This document shows, in pieces, positions 7,994 to 16,246 of a stretch of 64,000 nucleotides of DNA (position 1 is the stretch's first letter; every line of letters begins with the position of its first letter). The DNA comes from Nocardia ninae NBRC 108245 (GTDB lineage: Bacteria > Actinomycetota > Actinomycetes > Mycobacteriales > Mycobacteriaceae): positions 55,274 through 119,273 of the forward strand of contig NZ_BJXA01000023.1 in assembly GCF_007990755.1 (NCBI RefSeq), given 5' to 3'. Below the pieces are notes generated by a model. The model did not search any database and was not told the DNA's origin. It was given only the letters and a program-made list of their open reading frames with translations. The translations under genes were made by a program, and so were the position numbers.

Positions 7994-9223
7994 TCAGGCC
8001 TCCTTACGCGCCATCCGCGGCTCCGTGGTCGCCGGGATCGGCAAGCGCCCGAGTTCGGGCGTCACCCCGAGCAGCCGCAGCAACGGCGACGTCATGGCCG
8101 TGGTCACCAACGCCATCACGACCAGAATCGAGTAGAGCTGCACGCCGATGAGTCCCGTGGTCAGCCCGACGTTCAGGATGATGAGTTCGGTGAGCCCCCT
8201 GGTGTTCATCAGGCTCGCCAGCGCACCGGCCTCGCGCGGCTCGATCCCGTTGGCGCGTGCGGCGAAATAGGTGCCACCGAGCTTTCCGGCCAGCGCGGTG
8301 ACCAGGATCGCGATCATCTCGGCGACGCCGGCACGGTCGAGCGAGCTGAGATCCACCTGGAGTCCCGCGATGACGAAGAAGGCGGGCAAGAATACCGAAC
8401 TCAGCAGTTGCGCACCGGTTTCCACCACCGGCCGGTGCGTGCGCGGGAAGACGACCCCGAACAGGAAGGCGCCGAAGATCAGGTGCAGACCGATCCATTC
8501 GGTGGCCGCACCGAAGACCAGCGCACCGCAGACGGCGAGGAAGATCATCGTGTTGTCGTTGGTCGCCGCGGTGGATCGCGAGGCGCGGACCAGCAGCGGC
8601 CGCACCAGCCACCACATCGCCGGCACCAGCGGCACGAACAGCAGCAGTCGCCACTGGTCGCCCGTGCCTGGCCGGGCCAGCCCGATGACGAAGGCGAGCA
8701 CGATCCACGCCAGGATGTCGTCGATGGCCGCGCTGGCCATACTGAGCTGCCCGATCCTGGTGCCCATCAGGTCGCGCTCGATCAGGATGCGGGCCAGCAC
8801 CGGGAACGCGGTGACGGCGAGCGCGCAACCGATGAACAGCGCGAAGGTCAGCCGGTTGTCCTGGTGATATCTCGACAGAACCAGCAGCGCGACACCGCAA
8901 CCGAGCGCGAACGGCACAAAGTAGGCGGACAGCGATACGGTGGCCACGGCCCGGCGATTGCCGTTGAACGAGCCGCGGTCGATCTCCAGCCCGGCGAGGA
9001 ACATGAAGATCATCACGCCGACATTCGCGAACGCGCTCAGATAGGAACGCACGTCCTGCGGAAAAACGATGCCGGATAAATGTGCCCCCAGAATTGTGGG
9101 CCCCGCGATAATTCCCGCCGCGATTTCCCCGATTACCGCGGGCTGACCCAGGCGCTCGGCCAGCTTGCCGAGTAACCGCGCCGCCACCGCGATGAGCACG
9201 AGATCCAGTAGCAGAAACACCAT
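7994..9223 (-). CDS. Monovalent cation:proton antiporter, CPA2 (KefB-like) membrane domain
   Basis: About 409 residues with 12 or so hydrophobic helices, starting LLLDLVLIAVAARLLGKLAERLGQPAVIGEIAAGIIAGPTILG, the standard first helices of Na+/H+ exchanger family members. The AIDDILAW motif in the middle carries the paired acidic residues expected at the ion-binding site of CPA2 proteins. There is no C-terminal TrkA domain. It exchanges Na+ or K+ for H+ across the cytoplasmic membrane. ATG 9223 (MVFLLLD) is preferred over the TTG at 9238. The gene converges on the epoxide hydrolase gene with 23 bp between stop codons. Confidence 0.88.
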   Translation of the reverse strand: MVFLLLDLVLIAVAARLLGKLAERLGQPAVIGEIAAGIIAGPTILGAHLSGIVFPQDVRSYLSAFANVGVMIFMFLAGLEIDRGSFNGNRRAVATVSLSAYFVPFALGCGVALLVLSRYHQDNRLTFALFIGCALAVTAFPVLARILIERDLMGTRIGQLSMASAAIDDILAWIVLAFVIGLARPGTGDQWRLLLFVPLVPAMWWLVRPLLVRASRSTAATNDNTMIFLAVCGALVFGAATEWIGLHLIFGAFLFGVVFPRTHRPVVETGAQLLSSVFLPAFFVIAGLQVDLSSLDRAGVAEMIAILVTALAGKLGGTYFAARANGIEPREAGALASLMNTRGLTELIILNVGLTTGLIGVQLYSILVVMALVTTAMTSPLLRLLGVTPELGRLPIPATTEPRMARKEA

Positions 9224-9395
9224 GTGGTTACTGGGCAACGCTCGCTCCGTTCGAAATGGGCGTGCCGCAGCCCGCCCGGCTCCTCCGCCGGAACCGCGCC
9301 GAAGAATTCCATGGATAGTGGTTTTCCAGCGTGGTCCCCGACTCCCCGGCTACCACGATAACGGTGCTGTGCCGGCCGTGTGGAGTTGTCGGGAG

Positions 9396-10136
9396 CTAGT
9401 CGGCCGACGGTCCGTCGACGTCGAGTCCCGCGGCTTGGGCTGCCGTGCTCAGCACCGCCTCGACCATCGCGGGCGTGAGCCGGCCGGTGAAGGTGTTCTG
9501 CTGGCTCACGTGATAGCAGCCGAACAGGTGCAGCGGTGCGCGGCCGGATTCGGCCGGGGACAGCTGTACGTGCACCCCGTGCCCGAACTTCGGTCGCGGG
9601 CGTGGAATGACCCATCCCGCCTCCGCCAGCACGGGCAGCAGCGCCTGCCAGCCGAACCCGCCGAGCACCACCACGGCCCGGACAGTCGGTGCCAGCAAAG
9701 CGAATTCGGTGGCCAGCCAGTGTTTGCAACGGTCGCGCTCGGCGGGCGTCGGTTTGTTGTCCGGCGGTGCGCAGTGCACCGGTGAGGTCACTCGGACGCC
9801 GTGCAAACGCAGGCCGTCGTCGCGATGGGTCGCCGTGGGCTGGTTGGCCAGCCCGACCGCGTGCATGGCGGCGTAGAGCACGTCGCCGCTGCGGTCGCCG
9901 GTGAACATGCGGCCGGTTCGGTTGCCGCCGTGCGCGGCCGGTGCCAGCCCGACGACGAACAGCCGGGCATCGTCGGGTCCGTAACCGGGAACCGGGCGGC
10001 CCCAATAGGTTTCGTGCTGGAACGCGGCGCGCTTCTCCCGTGCCACCTGTTCGCGCCAGGCGACCAGGCGCGGGCAGGCGAAGCAGTCGGCGACCGCGGC
10101 ATCCAGCTCGGCGATGGTGTGGCACACGGGAATCAC
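9396..10136 (-). CDS. Type-5 uracil-DNA glycosylase (UdgB-like)
   Basis: 246 residues from GTG 10136. It shows the family-4/5 active-site loop GLAPAAHGGNRTGRMFTGDRSGD and the C-terminal motif GCYHVSQQNTFTGRLT. The cysteines in CFACPRL and those in HCAPPDNK...RCKHW should bind a 4Fe-4S cluster. The active-site loop has Ala where family 4 has acidic residues, as expected of UdgB, which removes uracil and also other deaminated bases from double-stranded DNA. The start overlaps the stop of the upstream amidohydrolase (GTGA), so translation is coupled. This pairing with a peptidase-like gene has no obvious functional logic. Confidence 0.9.
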   Translation of the reverse strand: MIPVCHTIAELDAAVADCFACPRLVAWREQVAREKRAAFQHETYWGRPVPGYGPDDARLFVVGLAPAAHGGNRTGRMFTGDRSGDVLYAAMHAVGLANQPTATHRDDGLRLHGVRVTSPVHCAPPDNKPTPAERDRCKHWLATEFALLAPTVRAVVVLGGFGWQALLPVLAEAGWVIPRPRPKFGHGVHVQLSPAESGRAPLHLFGCYHVSQQNTFTGRLTPAMVEAVLSTAAQAAGLDVDGPSAD

Positions 10137-11425
10137 TCTAGATCCGGGACCAGCGCGCCGGTCAGGTGGTCGACGGCCACGTGGGCGTGCAACCGGACAC
10201 CGGTGACGAGGGTGTCGTCGTCGGCGTAGAAGTGCGGGCTGTGGTTCATGAACAGCCCGCGGCCGCCGGGCGCGGGCACCGGCATTCCATTGTCGGCGAG
10301 CTCGGCGTCCTGCACGCCGAGCGTCACATACAGCCCGCCGTATCTGTTGACGAACTCCGAGACATCGTCGTAGCCGAGGGTGGCCGGGGTCTGCACGACG
10401 CGGTCGACGCCCGCGACCCGGCAGAACGTCGGCAGACCGGCGTCGATCCACTCCTTCTTGTTGTGCACCGCGGGCACATCCTGTAGATAGTCGACGGTCG
10501 CGGTGGTGTTGTAAGCCTGCGCGGTGTGCTCGGCCAGCGTGCCGAGCCGCTTCTGCACCTCGGCCATATCGGCTTCCACGGCACAGCGGATGGTGCCCCA
10601 CAGGGTGACGGTGCGGCCGATGATGTTGAACCGGCCGACATCCTCGATGTGCCCGATCGACACGGTGATCGGCTCGAACGCGTTCACCTGCCGGTAGAGC
10701 TGGCCGATGCCGGTGAGCACGGCGCCGACCGCGGGCATCGGATCGATGCCCATCCACGGTGTCGAGCCGTGCACCTGCTGCCCGGTGATGGTGATCCGCA
10801 CCAGACACGACGCGCCGAACTGATTGCCGACCCGATACCCGATGTAGCCCTTGGGAAATGGCGTCACGTGGAATCCGAAGGCCATCGTCGGCACCGGGTC
10901 GGCGAACACGCCCTGCGCGAGCATCTCTCGCGCGCCGCCCTTTTCGTCGACCGGCGGACCCTCCTCGGCGGGCTGGAAGACGAACAACACCGTGCCGGGC
11001 AGCCGATCGCGCACGCCTGCAAGCGCACTCGCGGCACCCAGCAGCATCGCGGTGTGGCAGTCGTGGCCGCAGGCGTGCGACACCGGGAACGGGCCGCCGG
11101 GATATTGGTGGTCGACCACGTGCGAGGCGAAGTCCACGCCGCATTCGTCCGGCACCGGCAAGGCGTCGATGTCGGCGCGCAGCGCGATCACCTTGTCGCC
11201 GGGTTGCCCGCCGCGCAGTACCCCGACGACGCCGTGCCCGGCGATTCCGGTGCGTACCTCGTCGAGGTGCAGCGAGCGCAGCCGGTCGGCGATGAGGGCG
11301 GCGGTCTCGACTTCCCGGTTGGACAGCTCGGGGTGCTGATGCAGCTGCCTGCGCCAAGAGATCACCTGGTCGGCCAGCGCCGCGGCACGCTCGTCGAGTT
11401 CGTCGTGGATCGGGCTGTCGTTCAT
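10133..11425 (-). CDS. M20-family amidohydrolase (N-acyl-amino-acid hydrolase/carboxypeptidase)
   Basis: 430 residues from ATG 11425, which has GGAG six bases upstream; a longer ATG at 11494 adds an unconserved tail. Key metal-ligand regions are visible: ADIDALPVPDE, the SHACGHDCHTAMLLG block (His and Cys ligands), and QPAEEGP, whose first Glu is the catalytic base. The family cleaves N-acyl or N-aminoacyl bonds such as hippurate or indole conjugates using two metal ions in the cytosol. It is the first gene of a two-gene unit with the uracil-DNA glycosylase. The substrate is not predictable. Confidence 0.9.
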   Translation of the reverse strand: MNDSPIHDELDERAAALADQVISWRRQLHQHPELSNREVETAALIADRLRSLHLDEVRTGIAGHGVVGVLRGGQPGDKVIALRADIDALPVPDECGVDFASHVVDHQYPGGPFPVSHACGHDCHTAMLLGAASALAGVRDRLPGTVLFVFQPAEEGPPVDEKGGAREMLAQGVFADPVPTMAFGFHVTPFPKGYIGYRVGNQFGASCLVRITITGQQVHGSTPWMGIDPMPAVGAVLTGIGQLYRQVNAFEPITVSIGHIEDVGRFNIIGRTVTLWGTIRCAVEADMAEVQKRLGTLAEHTAQAYNTTATVDYLQDVPAVHNKKEWIDAGLPTFCRVAGVDRVVQTPATLGYDDVSEFVNRYGGLYVTLGVQDAELADNGMPVPAPGGRGLFMNHSPHFYADDDTLVTGVRLHAHVAVDHLTGALVPDLE

Positions 11426-11550
11426 CAGGTCTCCGTTCGAGGTCGACGGTTGGCCAGTTGATCGGCAAGCGAAACGATCATGTCCACTATGCATGAGTGC
11501 CTTTCCGGCGGTGTCGCTTTACCCGACGCAGGTCATTTGTCCAGTTCGGG

Positions 11551-11564
11551 ACGGTCGTGACCGT
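11551..11564. promoter_or_regulatory. Short inverted repeat in the divergent promoter region
   Basis: ACGGTC-GT-GACCGT lies between the divergent amidohydrolase (start 11425) and GyrI-like pair (start 11678). It may be an operator for an unlinked regulator. No adjacent regulator gene exists, so the assignment is weak. Confidence 0.35.
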
Positions 11565-11677
11565 GGATAACAAGCCGGACATGTGATCGTGACCACGCGG
11601 TCTGTGTTGATAGCATGGCCTTTCTGGCCGACCGGATGCGGGCATCGCCCCCGGATTCATCTCGAAAGAGTCTTTCC

Positions 11678-12121
11678 ATGCAGTTTGAAATCGTCGAGCG
11701 GGACGAAACGTGGGTTGCCGGGTTGCCGGTGCGCAGCCCTAAACGTGCGCTCGGAGAGCTGCGTGACCACGACCTCGAGGCCGCCTGGGCGACCGTGCTG
11801 CACCAGGAGCTGGGCGGCCCGCTCGCCAGCGCCTACACCGACTACACCGGTGAGCTCGGCACCTACAACACCCAGATCGTCGGCTACGAGTGCGCGTCCT
11901 TCGGCGACGTCACCCGCGGCCATCTGGTGGCCAGGCTGCCGCGCGGCACCTATGCGCGGTTCTCCTCGGTCGGTAACTTTCCGCAGGTGATGACCGACCT
12001 CTGGACCCAGATTGCGTACGCCGAGGAACACAACCAGATCAAACGCACCTACACCGGTGACTTCGAGTGTTATCCGCACGCCTACAAGATCGAGCTGTAT
12101 CTGGCGGTAGACGCCCGATGA
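11678..12121 (+). CDS. GyrI-like effector-binding domain protein, first of a tandem pair
   Basis: 147 residues from ATG 11678 (weak GAAAGAG upstream). The fold pattern is that of GyrI/SOUL-like small-molecule-binding domains: FEIVERDETWVAGLPVRSP at the start, a central Y-x-x-Y region (YTDYTGELGTYNTQIVGYECASF), then LVARLPRGTYARFSSVGNFPQVMTDLWTQI and a final ELYLAVD strand. It has no DNA-binding region, so it is a free-standing ligand-binding or hydrolase-like (cyclopropanoid cyclopropyl hydrolase type) protein. Its ATGA overlap with the next gene shows coupled expression of two related domains. Confidence 0.72.
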   Translation: MQFEIVERDETWVAGLPVRSPKRALGELRDHDLEAAWATVLHQELGGPLASAYTDYTGELGTYNTQIVGYECASFGDVTRGHLVARLPRGTYARFSSVGNFPQVMTDLWTQIAYAEEHNQIKRTYTGDFECYPHAYKIELYLAVDAR

Positions 12122-12552
12122 CTTATGCGATCGCAGTGCGTGGTGAGGCGATTTACGGCGGCCTGGTGGTACCCCGCGTGCGCCCGAGCTTCAAGGTCAG
12201 CAACAGCGACCTGATCGAGTTCCTCAAGGACCGCCTGCGCGACCGTAAGGGCGAGGACCGTCCGATGTACACCGTGTACGTGCCGGACCCGGCCGGAAAT
12301 TACAACGCTGTCGTCTGCTTCGAGTACCGCGAACCCGAGGCGGTGCCGATCGGCGATGTTCTGGTGCGCGTGCCGAAGGGTGTCTACGCCCGCTTCGCGC
12401 CGAACGGCGACTATCACGATCCGGTGGAGGACGTGTGGGCGCAGGTCGATGACGCGACAGCGTCGGCCGAGATCACCCGGGCTTATCGGGAAGAGATCGA
12501 GATCTGGCAGGGGCCGGATTCGGTCGAGCTGTTCATCTCCATCCTCGTCTAG
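12118..12552 (+). CDS. GyrI-like effector-binding domain protein, second of a tandem pair
   Basis: 144 residues, ATG overlapping the previous stop by four bases. It shares the design of its neighbour: a first strand MTYAIAVRGEAIYGGLVVPRV, a middle VYVPDPAGNYNAVVCFEYRE, then DVLVRVPKGVYARFAPNGDYHDPVEDVWAQVDDA and a closing EIWQGPDSVELFISILV. The 'LVRVPKGVYARFAPNGDY' segment aligns by eye with 'LVARLPRGTYARFSSVGNF' of the first protein, so the pair looks like an old duplication. They may form a heterodimer that binds or hydrolyses a small molecule. No regulator is fused to or beside them. Confidence 0.7.
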   Translation: MTYAIAVRGEAIYGGLVVPRVRPSFKVSNSDLIEFLKDRLRDRKGEDRPMYTVYVPDPAGNYNAVVCFEYREPEAVPIGDVLVRVPKGVYARFAPNGDYHDPVEDVWAQVDDATASAEITRAYREEIEIWQGPDSVELFISILV

Positions 12553-13291
12553 CTTGCTACTGGTTAGCTGCACTAGAACCGACCAGTCACTCTGGTATCT
12601 CGCTCAACCCCGAGATGGGTTCTGACCAGGGGGAATTTACAGGGGCGCATCCAGTTTTCGGAAGATTAACCAGACGTCTGGTCAATTCTTGCCGGATGAC
12701 GGATACTGCCCTAGGCAAACCCGTCCGAAAGCAGGATTCGGGTGGAGATGTCGGCCCCGGTTCGACGACCGCGTAAGGATGCGGAGCAACGGAGTAGGAA
12801 CAGTATGGCTGTCGAGGCGAGCAGCGCCGCCGCGCCGATCCGGGTTGCTGGCGGCTTCGGGTGGACGGTAGCAGGTCATTTTCCGCCGGGCCGCGATTCC
12901 GATGATCGCTATCGGGCCGATCCGATCTGGTGGGATAATCGGGGATGTCGGGCAATTGCCGATGAATTGCACGGCTCGCCGATTCGAGTCGAACAGCCCG
13001 GCTGCCGTGCGTCGGATACCGACCCCGGAATGGTGGGGTGACGGATGGGTGCGGAGAGCAGCCGAAAAGCGCGACTCCCTGGCGCACCGGCCACGATTTT
13101 CCCGGATTTCGTGGATACACTGGCGTCGCTTCGATTCTCGGACCTACTCGGAGTACCTGAGCATGAGACCATGGCGTTGGTGCTATGCCTGAGCGAATCG
13201 GCTGCTGCCCGGGGTCGTAATGGGCGGCTTCGCAGGCGGCGGCGGCCGATGCCGGGCGTGGACACCCGTGGATAGCGTGATCGGAGACAAG
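12553..13291. other. 740-bp region without a supported gene
   Basis: Several overlapping frames are open here on both strands, but none shows recognisable protein features or a good ribosome-binding site. Just after the GyrI pair, a nested inverted repeat (AGAACC 12575-12580 with GGTTCT 12618-12623, enclosing ATCTCG with CGAGAT) may fold in RNA. A perfect palindrome lies at 12669-12682. The rest is probably the leader or promoter region of the c-di-GMP gene. Confidence 0.5.
12669..12682. promoter_or_regulatory. Orphan perfect 14-bp palindrome
   Basis: ACCAGACGTCTGGT is perfectly symmetric and lies in a non-coding stretch, about 115 bp downstream of the GyrI pair and 610 bp before the GGDEF-EAL gene. 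It has the size of a TetR or GntR operator. Further GACCAG copies occur nearby (12581, 12623). No regulator gene is adjacent. Confidence 0.4.
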
Positions 13292-15160
13292 GTGCCTCGG
13301 CGGACGCTCGACTCATTGGTGACCCAGGTCGCCTCCGAGCTGATGGGTGTCGACGCCACGACCATGGCCGAGGCGACCGAACGGGTGCTGGCTCAGCTGG
13401 TCGAATACTTCGATGTCGACTTCAGCTACGTGCGCCACACCGACCGCGAGCGCCGGGCGTCGGTACTGATCGCGGAGTGGCCGCACCGGCCGCAGGTGCC
13501 CGATCCGGATCCGCTGGAGGTCGTCTACTTCGAGGGCGCCGATCCGGTGTTCCGCGCGTTCGAGCACGGGACCGAACCGATGATCGCCCGCCCCACACCG
13601 GAGTTCGCCGACTATCAGGAGACGATGCGCCGGGCCTCCGGCATCCCCGTCGTCACCACCGCCGCGGTGCCGCTGCTCTCGCGCGGCGAGTCGACCGGCG
13701 TGCTCGGCTTCATCAAGACCGGCGACCGGCAGTGGAGCACCCGCGAGCTCAACGTGCTCAAGGCGATCGCCGCGCTGTTCGCGCAGTTGCAGGCGCGGGT
13801 CGTCGCCGAGGAGAGGTTGCGCTACATCGCGCTGCACGACGACCTGACCGGACTGGCCAACCGCCGCGCGCTGCTCGAGCACATGGACGAGCGGCTGAAA
13901 CCGGGCAGCCCGGGGCCGGTGGCGGCGTTCTTCCTGGACCTGGATCGGCTCAAGGCGCTCAACGACTTCCTCGGGCACACCGCGGGCGACAACTTCATCC
14001 GCACCCTCTCGTCGCGGCTGCGCGAGCACCTCGACCCGGACGACATGATCGCGCGGCTCGGCGGTGACGAGTTCGTCATCGTGCCGGCCAAGCCGATGGA
14101 CGCGGTCGCGGCGGAGGAGGAGGGCACCCGGATCCAGCAGCTCATCGGCCGCCGGGTCACCGTCGGCGGGGAATCGGTGAGTCGCGCGGCGAGTATCGGT
14201 GTGGCCGTCGGCATCCCCGGCGAGACCACCGTCGCCGACGTGTTGCGCCGCGCCGATCACGCGCTGCTGTCCGCGAAATCGGGCGGTGGCAACGGCGTTG
14301 CTGTGTTCACCGACGCCATGCGGGCCCAGTTCGAGCTGCAGGACGACGTCGAGCTCAACCTGCGCGGCGCCGTGTCCGACGGCTCGCTGCTGCTGCACTA
14401 TCAACCCGAGGTCGATCTGCGCACCGGGCGCATCGTCGCCCTGGAGGCGCTGGTCCGCTGGCTGCATCCGACCCGGGGTCTGCTGCCGCCCGCCGCGTTC
14501 GTCACGGTGGCGGAGGCGACCAACCTGGCCGGTGAGCTCGGGCGCTGGGTGATCAGGTCGGCGTGTGCCCAGTTCGCCGAGTGGCGCAGGCGCGGCCTCG
14601 CGGCGAATGTCGTGATGCGCATCAATGTTTCGCCGGTGCAGCTGGTCAGCCTGGACTTCGTGGAACGAATCGAGGACATCCTGCGGCTGTTCGGCATCGA
14701 CGGCAGCTCGATCTGCCTGGAGATCACCGAGCACGTGGTGGTGCAGGATCTGGCGCGCACCCAGGTCACCCTGCGCGGACTCAAGCGGATGGGCGTGCAG
14801 ATCGCCATCGACGATTTCGGCACCGGCTACAGCTCGCTGTCGCATCTGAAGGCGCTGCCGGTCGACGCGGTGAAGATCGACCGCGGCTTCGTGCAGCGCC
14901 TCGGCGCGAGCACCGATGATCTGGCGATCGTGAAATCCATTATCGGGCTTGCCGGTTCGTTCGGCCTCGGCGTGGTGGGCGAGGGCGTCGAGACGGCGGT
15001 GGCCGCGCGCACCCTGGTCGGGCTCGGTTGCTATCGGGCACAGGGTTTTCTGATCGCCCGGCCGATGCCCGCCGACGAGGTGGAGGCGCACCTGGCGGTC
15101 GGCCGCATCCCGCTCGACCTCGACCTGCCGAGGGCGAGTCGCGGCACTGCGGGGATATGA
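13292..15160 (+). CDS. GAF-GGDEF-EAL cyclic-di-GMP synthase/phosphodiesterase
   Basis: 622 residues from GTG 13292, chosen because GGAG lies five bases upstream; a longer ATG at 13220 adds a Gly/Arg-rich tail. Domain order: GAF-like sensor (about 20-165), GGDEF (about 175-335) and EAL (about 365-610). The diguanylate-cyclase signature GGDEF is intact at 257-261 with DLDRLK as metal site. The inhibitory I-site normally reads RxxD but is DPDD here, so product inhibition may be lost. EAL catalysis looks intact: EALVRW at 385, INVSP, LEITEH, DDFGTG, VKIDRGF and GEGVET. It resembles the mycobacterial bifunctional GAF-GGDEF-EAL enzyme. It is coupled by an ATGA overlap to the next gene. Confidence 0.9.
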   Translation: MPRRTLDSLVTQVASELMGVDATTMAEATERVLAQLVEYFDVDFSYVRHTDRERRASVLIAEWPHRPQVPDPDPLEVVYFEGADPVFRAFEHGTEPMIARPTPEFADYQETMRRASGIPVVTTAAVPLLSRGESTGVLGFIKTGDRQWSTRELNVLKAIAALFAQLQARVVAEERLRYIALHDDLTGLANRRALLEHMDERLKPGSPGPVAAFFLDLDRLKALNDFLGHTAGDNFIRTLSSRLREHLDPDDMIARLGGDEFVIVPAKPMDAVAAEEEGTRIQQLIGRRVTVGGESVSRAASIGVAVGIPGETTVADVLRRADHALLSAKSGGGNGVAVFTDAMRAQFELQDDVELNLRGAVSDGSLLLHYQPEVDLRTGRIVALEALVRWLHPTRGLLPPAAFVTVAEATNLAGELGRWVIRSACAQFAEWRRRGLAANVVMRINVSPVQLVSLDFVERIEDILRLFGIDGSSICLEITEHVVVQDLARTQVTLRGLKRMGVQIAIDDFGTGYSSLSHLKALPVDAVKIDRGFVQRLGASTDDLAIVKSIIGLAGSFGLGVVGEGVETAVAARTLVGLGCYRAQGFLIARPMPADEVEAHLAVGRIPLDLDLPRASRGTAGI

Positions 15161-16170
15161 CCGCAGAACGCTCGTCCGAACATCAACTGTCCGAACATGA
15201 TTGGTTGCTGGTCGAAACGCTGGGCCGCACGCCGGATGGGCAGTGCACGGCGCCGACGCTGGTGTCCGATGGGACAAAGGTGAAGGACTGGGCCCGCCTG
15301 CTGCGGGTCCGCCGGGAACTGCATGCCGCGGCGCCGCAACGCATCATCGAGGTGGTGCAGTGCTGCGTCGAGACCGCCGAGTCCGTGACCCATTGCGAGA
15401 CAGGGCTTGTCGTGCACGGTGTGCCGATCCGGTGCGCGTTCGACGAGGTGCACGGCGTGCAGGTGTGGGCCGGGACCGACGATCAACCGCCGCCGCCGCG
15501 GCTGCGGGTCGCCGCGTGGGACTGGGTGGCCGACACCGAATTGGCGCACCACGGGCCGGGTTTGGAGGAGCTGGTGTTCGCCAGGGCGCCCGAGGACGTC
15601 CGGGTGATCCGCACGCCGCCGGAGGCCTTCGGCCGCATGGTGCGCTTCGAGGGCCGGATCGACTATTTCGAGATGGTCGGCACGCTCGACGGCAGGCATC
15701 AGAGCGAGGTCGACATGCTCGGCGACGACGGCGTGGTGCGCAGCTTTCAGATGGTGACCAGGGCCGATCCGGTGGCCCGCCGGATCAGGGCGGTGATGCA
15801 CGAATTCGCCGATGGCGCGCCCGCCCAGCCCGATGTCGACATGACCATGCTGCGCGCGGTCTCGCAGCGGGCGGACGACGGCGTCGGCTTCGTCGGCCTG
15901 AGTTCCTGCCTCATCTACGAGTGGACCAGGACCCCGGCCCCGCCGCTGGACCGCTGGGCCGTCGAACGCCCGACAGTGCACCCCGACGACCTCGCCGGCT
16001 TCCGCGCCGCCTGCGCCGAGCTGGCCGCCGAACCCGCCGGAACGGACGCCAGACACCTGCGACTACGCGTGCGGTTCACCGACACCGAGTGGATACCGGT
16101 GCGGGCCGAGCTCTCGCCCGTGCTGCCCGCCGCGAGCGGCCACGGATTGATCAAGGTGTGGCCGGAGTAG
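15157..16170 (+). CDS. PAS/GAF-like sensory protein coupled to the c-di-GMP enzyme
   Basis: 337 residues; the ATG overlaps the previous stop. I do not recognise a named family with certainty. The C-terminal 110 residues have a PAS-like course, with VHPDDLAGFRAACAEL (the usual 'HPDD' helix) and LRLRVRFTDTEWIPVRAELSPVL strands. The central part (VRFEGRIDYFEMVGTLDGRHQSEVDMLGDDGVVRSFQMVTR) may be a second sensory fold. There is no output domain or membrane segment. Translation coupling suggests it senses a signal for, or modulates, the GGDEF-EAL protein. Confidence 0.6.
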   Translation: MTAERSSEHQLSEHDWLLVETLGRTPDGQCTAPTLVSDGTKVKDWARLLRVRRELHAAAPQRIIEVVQCCVETAESVTHCETGLVVHGVPIRCAFDEVHGVQVWAGTDDQPPPPRLRVAAWDWVADTELAHHGPGLEELVFARAPEDVRVIRTPPEAFGRMVRFEGRIDYFEMVGTLDGRHQSEVDMLGDDGVVRSFQMVTRADPVARRIRAVMHEFADGAPAQPDVDMTMLRAVSQRADDGVGFVGLSSCLIYEWTRTPAPPLDRWAVERPTVHPDDLAGFRAACAELAAEPAGTDARHLRLRVRFTDTEWIPVRAELSPVLPAASGHGLIKVWPE

Positions 16171-16246
16171 CCCTGACAAGCCGGTTCGCCGGGTCTTCCA
16201 CGGCTGTTCACGCCGCGTTGGGCGCACCGGTCCCGAGGATCACCCG

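Noticed and set aside
10137-11468. The uracil-DNA glycosylase frame stays open for 444 more codons upstream
   Set aside because: That stretch is the M20 gene read in a wrong frame and is Arg-rich. The GTG at 10136, overlapping the M20 stop, gives a normal-length glycosylase.
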